From Rhynchonema sp. JSB1_4 (lineage: Eukaryota; Nematoda; Chromadorea; Monhysterida; Xyalidae), in contig JASAMV010004419.1 of the NCBI GenBank assembly GCA_030248065.1, positions 33,537 to 97,536 of the forward strand: a DNA stretch of 64,000 bases, given 5' to 3'. A program made the translations under genes and the position numbers. Below the pieces are notes generated by a model that was not told the DNA's origin, made no database searches, and saw only the letters and a list, made by a program, of their open reading frames with translations. Positions 1 through 33,800 of this stretch are shown piece after piece. Each line of letters opens with the position of its first letter. Position 1 is the stretch's first letter.

Positions 1-446
1 ATATAGCGCTACTTTTTTTCTGTCAAATCCTGCTCAAATGTTTAATCGAGTCAGAATTAGTCGTGTCACTGATTAACCTGTTTATGTTTTATATCTTTGT
101 ACCATAACAGTATCAACAGTGCTGGTGCTGTTTGTTGTCAGCAGCGGTTAAACTCTAATTGTTAAGAAAAGTATTGTATTACTGCATCGACAATGTTGAT
201 AAAATTCCAAATGGTGAAAGTCTTCTTCGTTATCATTTCATTATTCAAGACGACATTTCTATTGTCGGTTGCAAATCTACCTTTTTGTGCGTCTGATATT
301 TCGTGTAGGTGTGGGACGATGACCTTGGTACATATGGTGCACCAGCAGGGTTACGGTAGCAAAACCGGGCTGCTCCGCCTTTCGTGTCCAGGCAACCGTT
401 AGATGTTGCAAAAAAGAAAAAATCGCGAAGCAGATTTTTCAGTGCA
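1..446. other. Upstream intergenic DNA, no gene seen
   Basis: AT-rich sequence upstream of the first repeat and of the U2SURP gene. Only short open frames occur and none resembles a known family. It may contain promoter or 5' untranslated sequence of U2SURP, but no specific element can be supported. Confidence 0.4.
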
Positions 447-866
447 TACCGTATTCCCTAAAATAGAGCCCCCCCCCAAAATAGAGCCCCCAAAAATACA
501 GCCCCCCTAAAAGGAGTCAGTGAAAAAATACAGCCCCCCCCAAAAATACAGCCCCCGAACTTGGAATTCCCCGCTTGGGGGTCGTAAAGTCAAGTTCTTG
601 TATAAGACACCTTGTGTACAACGTTTGTGGTTGAGTATATGATGACGTAAAGCCTTTTATGGAAGATCTGCTCCTAAAAACACTCAAATGACCAGTAACA
701 CCCTGACAGAACTGCATTTTAGAGGTATTTTTTGGAACATTTTTTGAGATTTTGGGCAGCGAAAAAATACAACCCCCCCAAAAATAGAGCCCCCAAAAAA
801 TACAGCCCCCCTAAAAGGGGTTAGTGAAAAAATACAGCCCCCCCTTGTATTTTAGGTTTTACGGTA
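447..866. repeat. C-tract repeat bounded by inverted TACCGTA ends
   Basis: The left end begins TACCGTA and the right end finishes with TACGGTA, an inverted pair. Inside, the units AAATAGAGCCCCC and AAATACAGCCCCCC recur in two clusters (about 465-560 and 768-845). Each cluster carries a near-identical bridge of the form CTAAAAGG(A/G)GT(C/T)AGTGAAAA. A shorter element with the same plan lies in reverse orientation at 12.64-12.75 kb, so this looks like a dispersed non-autonomous repeat family. Its right end lies 27 bases before the predicted U2SURP start and includes a TTTTAG that could act as a splice acceptor. Confidence 0.5.
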
Positions 867-892
867 TTCGCTGTTGTCGATGACTTTGAACA

Positions 893-9198
<8,306 letters not shown>

Positions 9199-10172
9199 AA
9201 ACTTGCCGATCAGAATTTTTCTGATGATGCTGGCTGATGTTTTATGTTGCCTATTTGTGATGCAAAGATAATAATGTTCACAATTTTGTTTCTTGTTTTT
9301 GTTGGTTTGTTTCTGTGTTCAACCGTTTTACATTGTGCGATAAGCCGTTTAGCCCGTCTGTTTTTTTTTGGTTGCGTAAATTGTAAACTGGATTTAAAAA
9401 AATCGTTCTGGGTTTCCTTCGTCCATTCATTAGTCTACCATTGTTTCTTTTCCACGTGCGCATAAGTGTTCCGATTTGCTCATGTGTACGTTTTTTCATT
9501 TTTATGTCAGCGTTAGTATACCATCTGATGTAAAACTCCGTGTCTGCATAAAATTGGAACAAAACCCAGCTTGATTAGCTACTATTGAGGTTTCCACGCG
9601 TGTTTCACGCTCTGTAGCATCTGTTTATACCTTCAAACTTTTAATCTTATCCTTGTGTTGCGAACTTCTTGCGCTATTTTTGATGTTGTTACAACAGGGG
9701 CGTCCAGGTTTTTTAATCATGAGTAATTTTGCCAACAATATTTTTGTTACGTTATACATATGTGCGCACACGCTCGTGAATAGGTGTGAGGTGTCAGCAG
9801 CGTGCTGTGAGTCACAACAGTAACTGCGCAATGATGGCAAAAAAGTTTTATTTCGTTTCATTCATACGATTATTAAAGCGAGTTTTTTCATCTGATATCC
9901 GGCTTTTTTGTTTCAGTGTGACGTGTTCCTGCAGGTTTATCCGGGTTGGGCAAATTATCGTCCCTTTATCCATTAGATGCTTGTTGCGGCAGCAGACTGT
10001 AATTATACGTATACATGTGGTCGGACGCCTTGGTTGGACAACGTTTGCAGCAGTGATTGCCTGTTTTGGCCGCTCCTCCGCACCGGTGAGTCACGCGTGG
10101 TTTGGCTTTTGGTAAATTCTCGGCAGAGTTTATAACACAGCGATAGCATTCACACAAACGGAATCCAACTGA
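9199..10172. other. U2SURP 3' flank and intergenic DNA
   Basis: T-rich sequence after the U2SURP stop, which should contain its 3' untranslated region. No exact AATAAA was noted just after the stop. The segment at about 10125-10165, ending AAACGGAATCCAA, is partly repeated near 13491-13534. No gene is supported. Confidence 0.4.
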
Positions 10173-10306
10173 CCAGAGGTCGCAATCGGGCCGGCCCGAC
10201 CTCGGGCCGGGCCGAGCCGGGCCGGGCCGCGATTTTGGGCTTTTGGCTCGGGCCGGGCCGGAGATTTGGAGGGTCGGGCCGGGCCGGGCCGGGCACCCCG
10301 GCCCGA
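10173..10306. repeat. GGCCCG-rich hAT-like repeat, right end missing or degraded
   Basis: It begins CCAGAGGTCGCAATCGGGCC, the same end as the complete element at 13015-13150, and continues as alternating GGCCGG and GGCCCG units. No inverted matching end is found; the sequence runs into unrelated AT-rich DNA just upstream of the LINE. Probably a truncated or decayed copy of the same family. Confidence 0.5.
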
Positions 10307-10395
10307 AGCTTCTGAAGTGACTTATTTTACTGAAAAAGTAGGGGTTTTTTTTGTCCAAAATACTAAAATTTCTGACGGATTCAGCAAGTAAGTAG

Positions 10396-12078
10396 GACAA
10401 GGACAAGGCCATTGCCTTCAACACCTATTTTGCCTCTGTCTTTAATTCCAATCTTGGAATTACAGGCACAATTCCTCTGTGTGCAGCCCATCCCGTTCCG
10501 GACATGGAGGAAATAATTTGCTCTCCCCCCATTCTCTTTCAATTTTTTCGAAAATTACCCGCCAAAACTTCCCCTGGCCCAGACTGGATCCCTTCGGCCT
10601 TCTTGAAAAAGTTGGGCATCGGCCTCGTGGAACAATTCTCATTCCTTTTCAACCAAATTCTCCACACCGGTGTTGTTCCTGATGATTTCAAGTTGGCCGA
10701 TGTGATCCCAATACCCAAGGAAAAATTCCCAAAAAATGTCACTAAATATCGTCCCATTTCTCTTACATCCTCCTCCTGCAAACTTTTGGAGACCTTTGTT
10801 AACTCAAAGGTCATGGCCCATCTTCAAAAACATAATTTATTATCTCCCTTCCAATTCGGTTTCATCCCTGGTCGCTCTGTAGAGGCTCAGCTATTGTGCT
10901 GCATGTCGCACTGGACAGCAGCGTTAGAGCGTGGGAACGCAGTGGACATCATTTACCTAGACAGCCAAAAGGCTTTCGACACTGTCCCCCACTCTGCGCT
11001 GCTGCAAAAACTGCAGCACTACGGTTTCCCCCGCCATTTACTCATTTGGGTATCCTCATACCTAAATGGGCGGTCACAGCGGGTTCGGGTCGGGGACGCA
11101 GTCTCTGGGTGGATTCCGGTCACCTCCGGCGTCGCACAGGGCAGTGTTTTCGGCCCGACCCTTTTTCTCATCTACATAAATGATGTCGTCAGTGTGGTAC
11201 ATCCAGGTACCTATCTGTATCTCTACGCTGATGATATCAAAATTTACAGGGAAATCCGTAGTGCTGCAGATCACAAAATCCTCCAGGGTGACATAAATGC
11301 GGTCATTAGTTGGCTCTCTGCAAATGGCATGGCTCTTGCCAGCCATAAGAGCGTCACAGTAAGGCTTGGGAATCGCCCCCAAGTCCCCCCTGTCTATTTC
11401 TGTGGGAATGAGCAAATTATTTCACCACCCCATGTCCGGGACTTGGGTGTCCTAATAGACCAACAAAACTTGAAATTTGAATCACATATTGGTAAAATTG
11501 TGGCTGACGCCAGTAGAATGGAGAAGACCATCCGCCGAAACTTCCACAGTCGAAATCTCGATTTCCTCAGAAAACTATACTTGGCTTATGTTCGCCCATT
11601 GCTGGAATTCTCCATGTCCATTTGGTCCCCTCAAAATGTCACTTTAGCTAAAAACGTTGAAAAAATTCAACGTCGGTTCACCTACTATTTACCTGGCATG
11701 CAGACACTGTCTTATCAACAGCGTTTGCATGCCCTAAATTTAGACCCCCTAATTTATCGCCGTACCGTGAACGATCTTGTGCTTGTGTACAAGGTCATTC
11801 ACGGTCACATACCTGGGGTAACCAAGGAATCCTTCTTTCCATCTCGTGACACCGGCCGCCCAACCCGAGGGCACTCCCACGGTTTGTGTCGAGTCCATGG
11901 CGCGGGTGCAGACTTGTCCGGGTACTGGGCCTATCGTGTCGTGGACCTCTGGAACAGGCTCCCAGAGGACGTCGTCTCTGCTGCCTCAATTGCGGCCTTT
12001 AAAACTAAACTAAACTCACGTGGTCGAGACGTAGTTTCTTGCCACATTTCATCAAAATTCTCAGCTGTCGTTGACTGA
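10396..12078 (+). CDS. LINE reverse transcriptase, N-terminally truncated
   Basis: The frame is open for 561 codons from just after an in-frame TAG; the first ATG is at 10504. Residue numbers here count from that ATG. Seen: KTSPGPDWIP, YRPISLTSSSCKLLE, the motif A region YLDSQKAFDTVPH, GVAQGSVFGPTLFLIYIND, motif C YADD at about residue 241, and a C-terminal LWNRLPEDVVSA block typical of LINE polyproteins. The catalytic aspartates of motifs A and C are present. Two usual family positions differ: the common GVPQGSVLGP appears as GVAQGSVFGP, and motif A has DSQ rather than DFS. With no endonuclease domain, autonomous retrotransposition is not expected. Confidence 0.85.
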   Translation, partial: DKDKAIAFNTYFASVFNSNLGITGTIPLCAAHPVPDMEEIICSPPILFQFFRKLPAKTSPGPDWIPSAFLKKLGIGLVEQFSFLFNQILHTGVVPDDFKLADVIPIPKEKFPKNVTKYRPISLTSSSCKLLETFVNSKVMAHLQKHNLLSPFQFGFIPGRSVEAQLLCCMSHWTAALERGNAVDIIYLDSQKAFDTVPHSALLQKLQHYGFPRHLLIWVSSYLNGRSQRVRVGDAVSGWIPVTSGVAQGSVFGPTLFLIYINDVVSVVHPGTYLYLYADDIKIYREIRSAADHKILQGDINAVISWLSANGMALASHKSVTVRLGNRPQVPPVYFCGNEQIISPPHVRDLGVLIDQQNLKFESHIGKIVADASRMEKTIRRNFHSRNLDFLRKLYLAYVRPLLEFSMSIWSPQNVTLAKNVEKIQRRFTYYLPGMQTLSYQQRLHALNLDPLIYRRTVNDLVLVYKVIHGHIPGVTKESFFPSRDTGRPTRGHSHGLCRVHGAGADLSGYWAYRVVDLWNRLPEDVVSAASIAAFKTKLNSRGRDVVSCHISSKFSAVVD

Positions 12079-12349
12079 TCCCCTCAGTCACTGGGTTGCT
12101 GCTTTCAGGTCATCATCAATTTTGTTGACATCTGTTATCATCTCGTGTTCGCCATCAATCGCTGATTTATCGCCTGCCGTTGCTGTGTTGTTTGTTGTTT
12201 TTGAATCTCTCCGGTACGTTTTGTCGTTTGATCATTCATGATTATAATTTTGTGTGCTATTTACTGATATGTCTCTTTTTTAGGTGTTTGCCGGATCTCC
12301 TGAAGGTCTTTGCGTGAGCTTACAGATAAAATTTGAATTTGAATTTAAG
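10396..12349 (+). mobile_element. 5'-truncated non-LTR retrotransposon (CR1/Jockey-like LINE)
   Basis: The element holds a reverse-transcriptase frame followed by a 3' untranslated tail of about 270 bases that ends in a short TTGAAT-type tandem (about 12329-12349). Such short 3' tandems are typical of CR1-like LINEs. The endonuclease domain and first frame are absent, consistent with 5' truncation during target-primed reverse transcription. The frame is open throughout, so the copy is probably fairly young. The exact 5' junction is uncertain. The clade (CR1, Rex1 or Jockey) was judged by motif style only. Confidence 0.8.
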
Positions 12350-12418
12350 TGATCAGCATTGTCCAGTCGTGTGGCTACCCAGGCGTGCAATCAACCTACT
12401 GTACCACCAGAAAGGCCT

Positions 12419-12585
12419 GAAATCAACCTACCTACCGTACTGACCGGCCGAGCTAGGCGGGAACAAAATTTTTTATGTCCAAGTTTAGATGAAAATGTAC
12501 TCTTAAAACCCTCAAAATTTTTCGATTATTTGGAATGAAAAATATGGATTTTATACCATTTTGAGCCAAAAATAGCAACCTACTG
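12419..12585 (+). repeat. Left arm of 167-bp inverted repeat
   Basis: Begins GAAATCAACCTACCTACCGT and ends GCAACCTACTG. Its reverse complement is found at 14057-14223 with no difference seen by eye. Confidence 0.8.
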
Positions 12586-12636
12586 ATGGGACCTAATGAT
12601 GGGCCTGCCACTACATTGCATACCACTGATCTGTGG

Positions 12637-12753
12637 TACGGTGAAGGTTGGGGGTGGGGTTCTATTAATGGGGGGGTTCTATTTTTGATTTCGAGCCATT
12701 TGGGTGGGGTTCAATTAATGGGTAATGGGGGTTCTATTTCCGACCCTACGGTA
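12637..12753 (-). repeat. Short TACCGTA-ended C-tract repeat, second copy
   Basis: Read on the minus strand it starts TACCGTA and has AAATAGAACCCCC units, then ends CACCGTA. This matches the plan of the larger repeat at 447-866. It lies inside the 1.8-kb inverted-repeat element. Confidence 0.45.
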
Positions 12754-13014
12754 GGTGTCGGATTTTTGGAAATGACACCCGACACTTGCGGTTCAAGAAA
12801 ATAAGTTTTGATGAAAGAAGATTTTGAAGAGAAAATTTTCGTCGAAACAACTGTTTCCGAAGACGCATTATGTGACACTTTGGTGCTTATTTCGTGTGAC
12901 TGTGAAAAAACTTGAATTCAGTAACTTGAGCCAAAAAATTGCATTTATGATGCAAATCAGCAAAAATTTGTGGTCCAAAGACTAGATGTCGGGCGTCGAG
13001 TTTTTTGGAACTGT

Positions 13015-13150
13015 CCAGAGGTCGCAATCGGGCCGGCCCGACCCTGGGCTTTTGGCTCGGGCCGGGCCGGAGATTTGGAGGGTCGGGCCGGGCCGGAGAT
13101 TTGGGGACTCGAGCCGGGCCGGCCAAACCCGGCCCGATTGCGACCTCTGG
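13015..13150. mobile_element. GGCCCG hairpin MITE with hAT-like ends and an 8-bp duplication
   Basis: A 136-bp feature that reads as a near-complete hairpin. The left end is CCAGAGGTCGCAATCGGGCC and the right end is its reverse complement. If the ends are taken as CAGAGG/CCTCTG, the flanks are GAACTGTC on both sides, a direct repeat of 8 bases. An 8-bp duplication and CAGAG-type termini are the signature of hAT transposons, so this looks like a hAT-derived MITE. The interior consists of GGCCGG units and GAGATTTGG bridges. Confidence 0.65.
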
Positions 13151-13691
13151 AACTGTCAAAAACCTGTCGGGCTCTTTTGCCAAATCTACTAGCTCATTTC
13201 AAAGCCTTTACTGACTCAACGAGCTGTAAAAAAATGGCAGAAAAGTCCAACTGTAAATTACCGTTATTTTGGTCACGAAAATTTTTGGCCTTTTCAGTTA
13301 TCGTTGGAAAAAAACGAGTGTCCCGCAGCCGCAGGAAATTTTTGCATCTTTGCTCAGCTTTGGCTTTGGCCGGGCAAGAGCCCTCTGCGGGTCCGGACCT
13401 TCGGCAGACTAGACTTCACCCGGCCCATTTCCGACCTCTGTCATCGCGGCCACGCCCGATAGCGACCTCTAGTTCAATCAAAAATTCGCTGTTATAAACT
13501 CGGGAGATAGAATTCACAAACGGAATCCAAGTCTGGATTTCTCTTTCGTTAAATTTTTGGCTCAGGCTTCGATTCAGTCAGGCTCAGGCCCCAGCCAGGA
13601 AGAGCTGTGCACATTCCTCATGTCCACGCCTAACTTAAAGCCTGAAACGAGACCTGAACACAATTAGGATACGGCAGTTTCGCGTCAGTTG

Positions 13692-13851
13692 CAGAGGTCG
13701 CAATCGGGCCGGGTTTGGCCGGCCCGGCCCGGCCCGAGCCCCCAAATCTCCGGCCCGGCCCGGCCCGGCCCGGCCCGACCCGTACCCCCAAATCTCCGGC
13801 CCGGCCCGGCCCGAACCCCCAAATCTCCGGCCCGGCCCGGCCCGGCCCGAA
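13692..13851. repeat. GGCCCG-rich hAT-like repeat, one end recognisable
   Basis: Starts CAGAGGTCGCAATCGGGCC as in the 13.0-kb copy, then alternates CCCAAATCTCC bridges with GGCCCG runs. No matching inverted right end is visible; the sequence passes into AT-rich DNA. Probably a partial copy. Confidence 0.5.
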
Positions 13852-14056
13852 TTTTTGGCTCAGATTTTAACCCAATTTTTGTCATAATTTTTTGCGATTT
13901 TTGAATCAATTTTTTTGTTGAAATTTCATTGTTTTCCATGAAAAAGTCGCCAGATAGACAATACCAATGGTGTGGCTGGGGGTCCCCCCCCTAGGTACAG
14001 TAGGTAGATGACGCGCCATCCTGGTACAGTAGGTAGGTCGCCGCCCCCGGCTGGTA

Positions 14057-14223
14057 CAGTAGGTTGCTATTTTTGGCTCAAAATGGTATAAAATCCATAT
14101 TTTTCATTCCAAATAATCGAAAAATTTTGAGGGTTTTAAGAGTACATTTTCATCTAAACTTGGACATAAAAAATTTTGTTCCCGCCTAGCTCGGCCGGTC
14201 AGTACGGTAGGTAGGTTGATTTC
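14057..14223 (-). repeat. Right arm of 167-bp inverted repeat
   Basis: Reverse complement of 12419-12585. It ends about 270 bases before the predicted scribble start codon. Just inside it, GGTACAGTAGGT motifs recur at about 13994, 14022 and 14053. Confidence 0.8.
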
Positions 14224-14492
14224 TCGAAAAAAAAACCGGTTTGTTCCGCCTGCCAGTATATCCGCAACCTTCGACACTTGTCGTCTTGAATGTGAATTTA
14301 CGAATCGCAGGGCTGAAAAACATGTTTGTGTTTCAGAGACGATTTCAAACTTGCGCTTGCTGCTGGCTTCTGTTCGTTTCTTCTCGTTCTCGTTTTCGCC
14401 TTCTGCTGTTTCGTCGCTGTGATCAATTGACAACAAGAACCACAAATCGTACTCTAATCAATTAAGCAAGCCGCCGACACAACAAATAAAAG

Positions 14493-28930
<14,438 letters not shown>

Positions 28931-30848
28931 ACTATAACGGGATGGAGCAATCAATCATAAACGCACAAAATCTGTTGATGAATTCCCCGACCATAACAAA
29001 GGCAATGTTCACTGGAAATTTTCACATAAACATCGTTGTGTGGTTACAATTTATGTCATCCGTGTAATTCAATGATAATTTTTCGCATTGACCATGTTTC
29101 ATCCATAACTTCGTTAATTTGTATCTCTGATGCCGTGTGCAACGTTTTGGTTTGTGTGGTTTCTCTTGGTTTTCGTTTCTGCGCTGCATTGACAGATGGT
29201 TTGACTTCGAGTTTCTATCATATTTATTTCATTATTGATTGATTATTATTAGGTCTCTCAGCCGCTGATGTTGTGTGATGATGTCTTCTTTTTTATTTTC
29301 TCTCTCTTCGTTTTGAATGTTGTCTCGTGTGTGTTTTTGTATATTGCCGTGTTCTGGGGCGTAGAACCTCTGTTTCGTTTTACAATATGTTGCCGTGCCT
29401 AAAACCATCCAGATGTTTTGAACAATACTTGCTCGCGGATGGAACAATATTGTTACATAAAAGATTATAATTTTGCGTTCTTTTAATTCCTGTAGCTTTT
29501 ATGAGGTTCCAAACTGGTGGGTGTTGATGTTTGTAAGGTAATGTTCAAATATTGCGAATTATACCATATGTTCTCCAGGGTTCTCTCAAGTTCCTGTACG
29601 TTTCACTCGAACGTTTTATCAATATTGTTTTCGGCCGTGTGTTTTGTTCCCCGCCTTACGCTGATGTCGTCAAATATCGTGTTTGTGGCTTGGGCCTGAT
29701 TGTTTCTGTTTTTACACATTTGTTAGCTTCGTGCATTGTTTTCATTGTTGCCTGTTCCGAAAATACGTGTGGATTGATTATCGTGTTAGAAGGATTGATG
29801 GAAGTGGGTTGCTCTCCTACAAGCACATCCGCTAAACTATTGCAGTACGTTTGTTGCCCCATGCTTCGCGTCTACCACCTTCAGCTTCCCTGCTGTCTAC
29901 TCCTCCATTTATATTTTTCAAATAGCTCCATATTTCTGTTATTCTGTCCCAGATATTCTTTTGTTGCGTTTCTTTCCTAAATTTTACAGGTTGTTTTGTT
30001 TAACTACGTATGCCCGCTCTAGCTGTTGTGCTATACGAAACTGCTTGTATTGTTATTGCAAACAACCCCCGTGTGCATGTGCGATTATACATTTTGTTCA
30101 CTCTTAAAACAGCATTATTCATTTAACGTTTGTTGATTTTTGGCTATTTTTCGATAGTTTGTTTCTTTTACTTACGCGGTACATGATGTTGTATTGTGTT
30201 GTTACCACACGATTCGCTTTGGTCTCGCGTCATACGCTACTTGGTGGCTGGGTAGAGCAATTCATATTTTTGTCTTCAGCTTTCTCGCTATTTTCTGGTG
30301 TCTGTAAGGGTGGAAGCCGTTTTATCAACACCTTTAATTTAAATTTTTTTTGATGTACCATAAGAAACTGGCTTTTTAGGAAATAATGCAAAATGTGCTT
30401 ATTTTGGTTCATGAAAATTATCAATAATTTTGTGCGAGGTTTGACGTGAATTCTAATATTTTTGTATTTTATACAGTTATCCTTCTCACTGAGATAAACC
30501 AAAATAACGCTTATCCGAACGTTTTTGACATACGCAATCATCAAGAGGGCTGCGTAAAAAGTGAGCAAAACAATGTTGGCATGAATGATTGATGACGGGT
30601 TCTAACACAAAATTATACAGTACGTTATCACAAAAGCACAGACTAGCACGGAATTGTACCCCATTTTTGTTGTTGAAATTTCACAGAAATTCTAGCGAAA
30701 ATGCCTATTGATACAACATTAGAGTAATGTGCACAACGAAAAACAACCACAGCCACGCATCAAAGACGAAGCGGACACAAACGCCACTGCGCAAAACACG
30801 GACAATAAACGAAAACAAAAATTCAACAACACAAACACGTTATTGTAC
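28931..30848. other. Convergent 3' intergenic region
   Basis: About 1.9 kb of T-rich sequence between the scribble stop and the CHID1 stop; the two genes face each other. It should hold both 3' untranslated regions. No open frame resembles a known protein. Confidence 0.5.
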
Positions 30849-33800
30849 CTAAAACAAATTGTAGAAATAGTCCAGCCCTTGGCCGCAGTCCCAAATACCG
30901 ACACCGACGTTTAGCTCTTTGGCCAGGTTTAAACGTGCCTCAATTGAAGCTAAACTTGGATAGAACGTGATATGATCTCTGAAAATGATAGGTTACACGA
31001 AGAGACTTAAGTTTATAAAAAGAAGAAAATTGAAATGAGAAAAAACTCACTTGAGAGCGACGAAATGCTCAGCAGCCGTCCTATGCCACTGTATGTCCGG
31101 CTTGTTCGAGCGCAACAGTTCGAGATACCTGACCATAAACCAACATAAAAAAGAAAAACACGTTTCCATACAAAAACCACACCAGCCTTTTATACGTGAT
31201 TGGCTCGAAACTGGATGTGGACGACTTTTGTTCGTGCCCGTAGAAGTTGACGCCCATCAACAGTCGCGAGCCCAACTCACTGTCCACCGATAAAATATAT
31301 TCCACGCATTTTCGCACCCAGTCGATCGGTGCTAGTGGACCAATTCTGAATTATAGGGAATGGGGAATATTAGGGTTCCTGGTTTTGTACATTTTGAGGA
31401 CAAGTTATTGGTTCCATCCCAAATTGTTTTGCTTCCGCGCGCACGACGATTGTAACGTTCTTGAATGCAAAAATCTCAATCAACATAGCGCCGCAAAATT
31501 ACATCTTTTGGTGGACCCGGACGTGGACAAGCCACTTGGAATCAACATTTTTTATCTTTTATTCTTTTATAATCAGGATAAAGCTCAACAATAAAGACCA
31601 GGGGCGAAATTTCTTTCCCTGCGCAAGATTAGCATCTTACGGAAGACCGGTCAAAGTTAGTGGTGCAACACCAGTGAATAGTCAGTCATCCACGTCCGCG
31701 AAAAGCTGATCTAACTCAAAATTATCATGTATATTTTTTAGTCTTCTAACACAACACCAGCGATAACAGCTGACGATCGGGCTAATGGTTTTGCCGTCAA
31801 ATCATCTTGTCAAACAAAGTCGTCGAACACACGACCACGAGCCCCAAATGAGCGCGAAAACTAATAGATGTGTTCCACGACTTTCTTTGACGAGATGATT
31901 TGACCACATTTATACTTGCAGGCCGGGAAAAAAAGGTTTTTTTTCGAAAAAAAGGTTTTTTCACAGGCCCGGAAAAAAACGTTTATATTTTTCCGGAAAT
32001 TTTTCCAAGTGGCGAGTTTTGGAAAAAACGGTTTTTTCTAAAAATTTCCGAGATATTTTCCAAGGTTGCGAGATATGTCAAAACCAATGTACATCAACAG
32101 TTCAAAATGAGCACTTTCTAATCTCCAAGTGCATTTTTGCCTGTTTCAGGCCATTTCCCGACGAAATTTTCTCCAAAATAGGCGTTTTTGGACCATGGGT
32201 AGCCTTAAGTACTGGAAAAATATTTGGAAAAAAAAGGTTTTTTCCCGAAAACAAAACGGTTTTTTTCCAAATATATTTTGCGAAAAATATGCAAGTTTAA
32301 CCACATTACTATAACCCGACGATTGAACCCACCTCTGAACTTCACTGCTATAATGTACATTTATAATGGAAAAATCTCGTGCGACATAAATGTCTATCAG
32401 CTGGCGATTTCTTACTCAATTCCTCCAATGACAAACTCCATAACCACCCACTTCCTGTCCTGATAATCGTACGTCATCACATTCAGATAGCTGACGTAGG
32501 GCGCTATCGCTTGAAGATGCACTTTAGTGAATAGACCGGACTCTTGGTTGCTGAAATGAAAATAAAATTTTTGACCGCATCAATCGATAAGATGAAAATA
32601 CCCGTGTCTCTATCGACGATAGATGGTCATGACAGTGCCACAGTACACCTGACCGAATGTGTTATGCTTTAACTAGATTGTGATGTGATTTGAATACCGC
32701 AATTTACCTTACCCCGTGTAAATCGCGAGCTTCAAAAGCATGCAGCGGTGTACCAGCAAAACTAAAAGCATCAAAATGTCTGCAGGTATTCACGTAGGTG
32801 CCTTCCTTCTGACTGATTATAGTACTTTATGTTTGACGCACTTTGGGCCAAGCGGCGGCGGCACAGGCAGTATGAAGAGCAGTTTGCGTTGTTTGAACAT
32901 TTCGGCCCAATTGATAATGAACTGAATGAGATCCTTGGTGGCCTGACCGGCTGACATTGACATCACTTGCAGCCATAGCTCGATTACAGCACCGTCGAAA
33001 CGATTACGCTGAAATGAATAATGTCGAAAACTAGATGTCGGGTGTCGCTGTCGGCTTTTTTCTCATATGTCGGGTACCTCACCCCCGGCCTCTAACCCTA
33101 ATCATTGAGCGAAGGCCTATCGGGCGTAAAGCATCAGCATTAGCTATTTTTGTTTCCATTCATGGCGCTCCAATAGATATTTCCCAACGACGCACTATTG
33201 ACTGAAGCTTTCTCGGATTCGCTCAAGCCTTGAAAACAACCCGCAACTTGCTACTCTCCCACTGACTACAAAACACTGAAATCATAAAAACAACAACGAA
33301 CCTGAATGAAATGCGTGATCACACTGCCGCATCGTTCCTGCTCCATCGCATCGCCGAACATCCGCATGAAGTCGACGGGTAGCCATTTCTCGAATATGAA
33401 TCTCGGCACAATCTCGATCTTGCTGTTGTTCGCCTGCACTGCGTTCAGCCAATCTGCCAAATAACTATGCTGAATTGCACTTGAATTGAGAGTTGCATTG
33501 TGAGATCATTTATGTATAAGTTATGTTAAAGATGAAAAGTTGTCCCGCGCAATAAAATCACTCCTGTTGATTGCTACTGCATTATTATTACGCTGGACTA
33601 GCCAGCTGCTTGTCGCTCCCCAAATACCAGCTGTACTCGACATTATATCTGAATTAGCATAGCATCATGTGTTTCCTCACTGCTACCATAAGCACACGTC
33701 ACATGAAGGTGCTAATAATCAGCCTAGCAACAGCGAATAGTGAACGCGCACGCGCGCCTGATATGGAGGCACAGCTTAGTTTGTCCAGCATTCGCATGGT

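Larger units (their letters stand above)
12419..14223. mobile_element. 1.8-kb non-autonomous element bounded by identical 167-bp inverted repeats
   Basis: The arms 12419-12585 and 14057-14223 are reverse complements and appear identical by eye over 167 bases. The interior of about 1.47 kb has no convincing coding frame and contains other repeats: a TACCGTA-ended C-tract repeat, two GGCCCG-rich elements, and several GGTACAGTAGGTAG-like motifs next to the right arm. No target-site duplication was recognised. It may be a composite or foldback element into which hAT-like elements later inserted. Confidence 0.65.

Noticed and set aside
12970..13497. 175-codon open frame across the GGCCCG element
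   Set aside because: The translation is dominated by GPAR-type repeats from the hairpin MITE, and the frame runs through the element boundaries.
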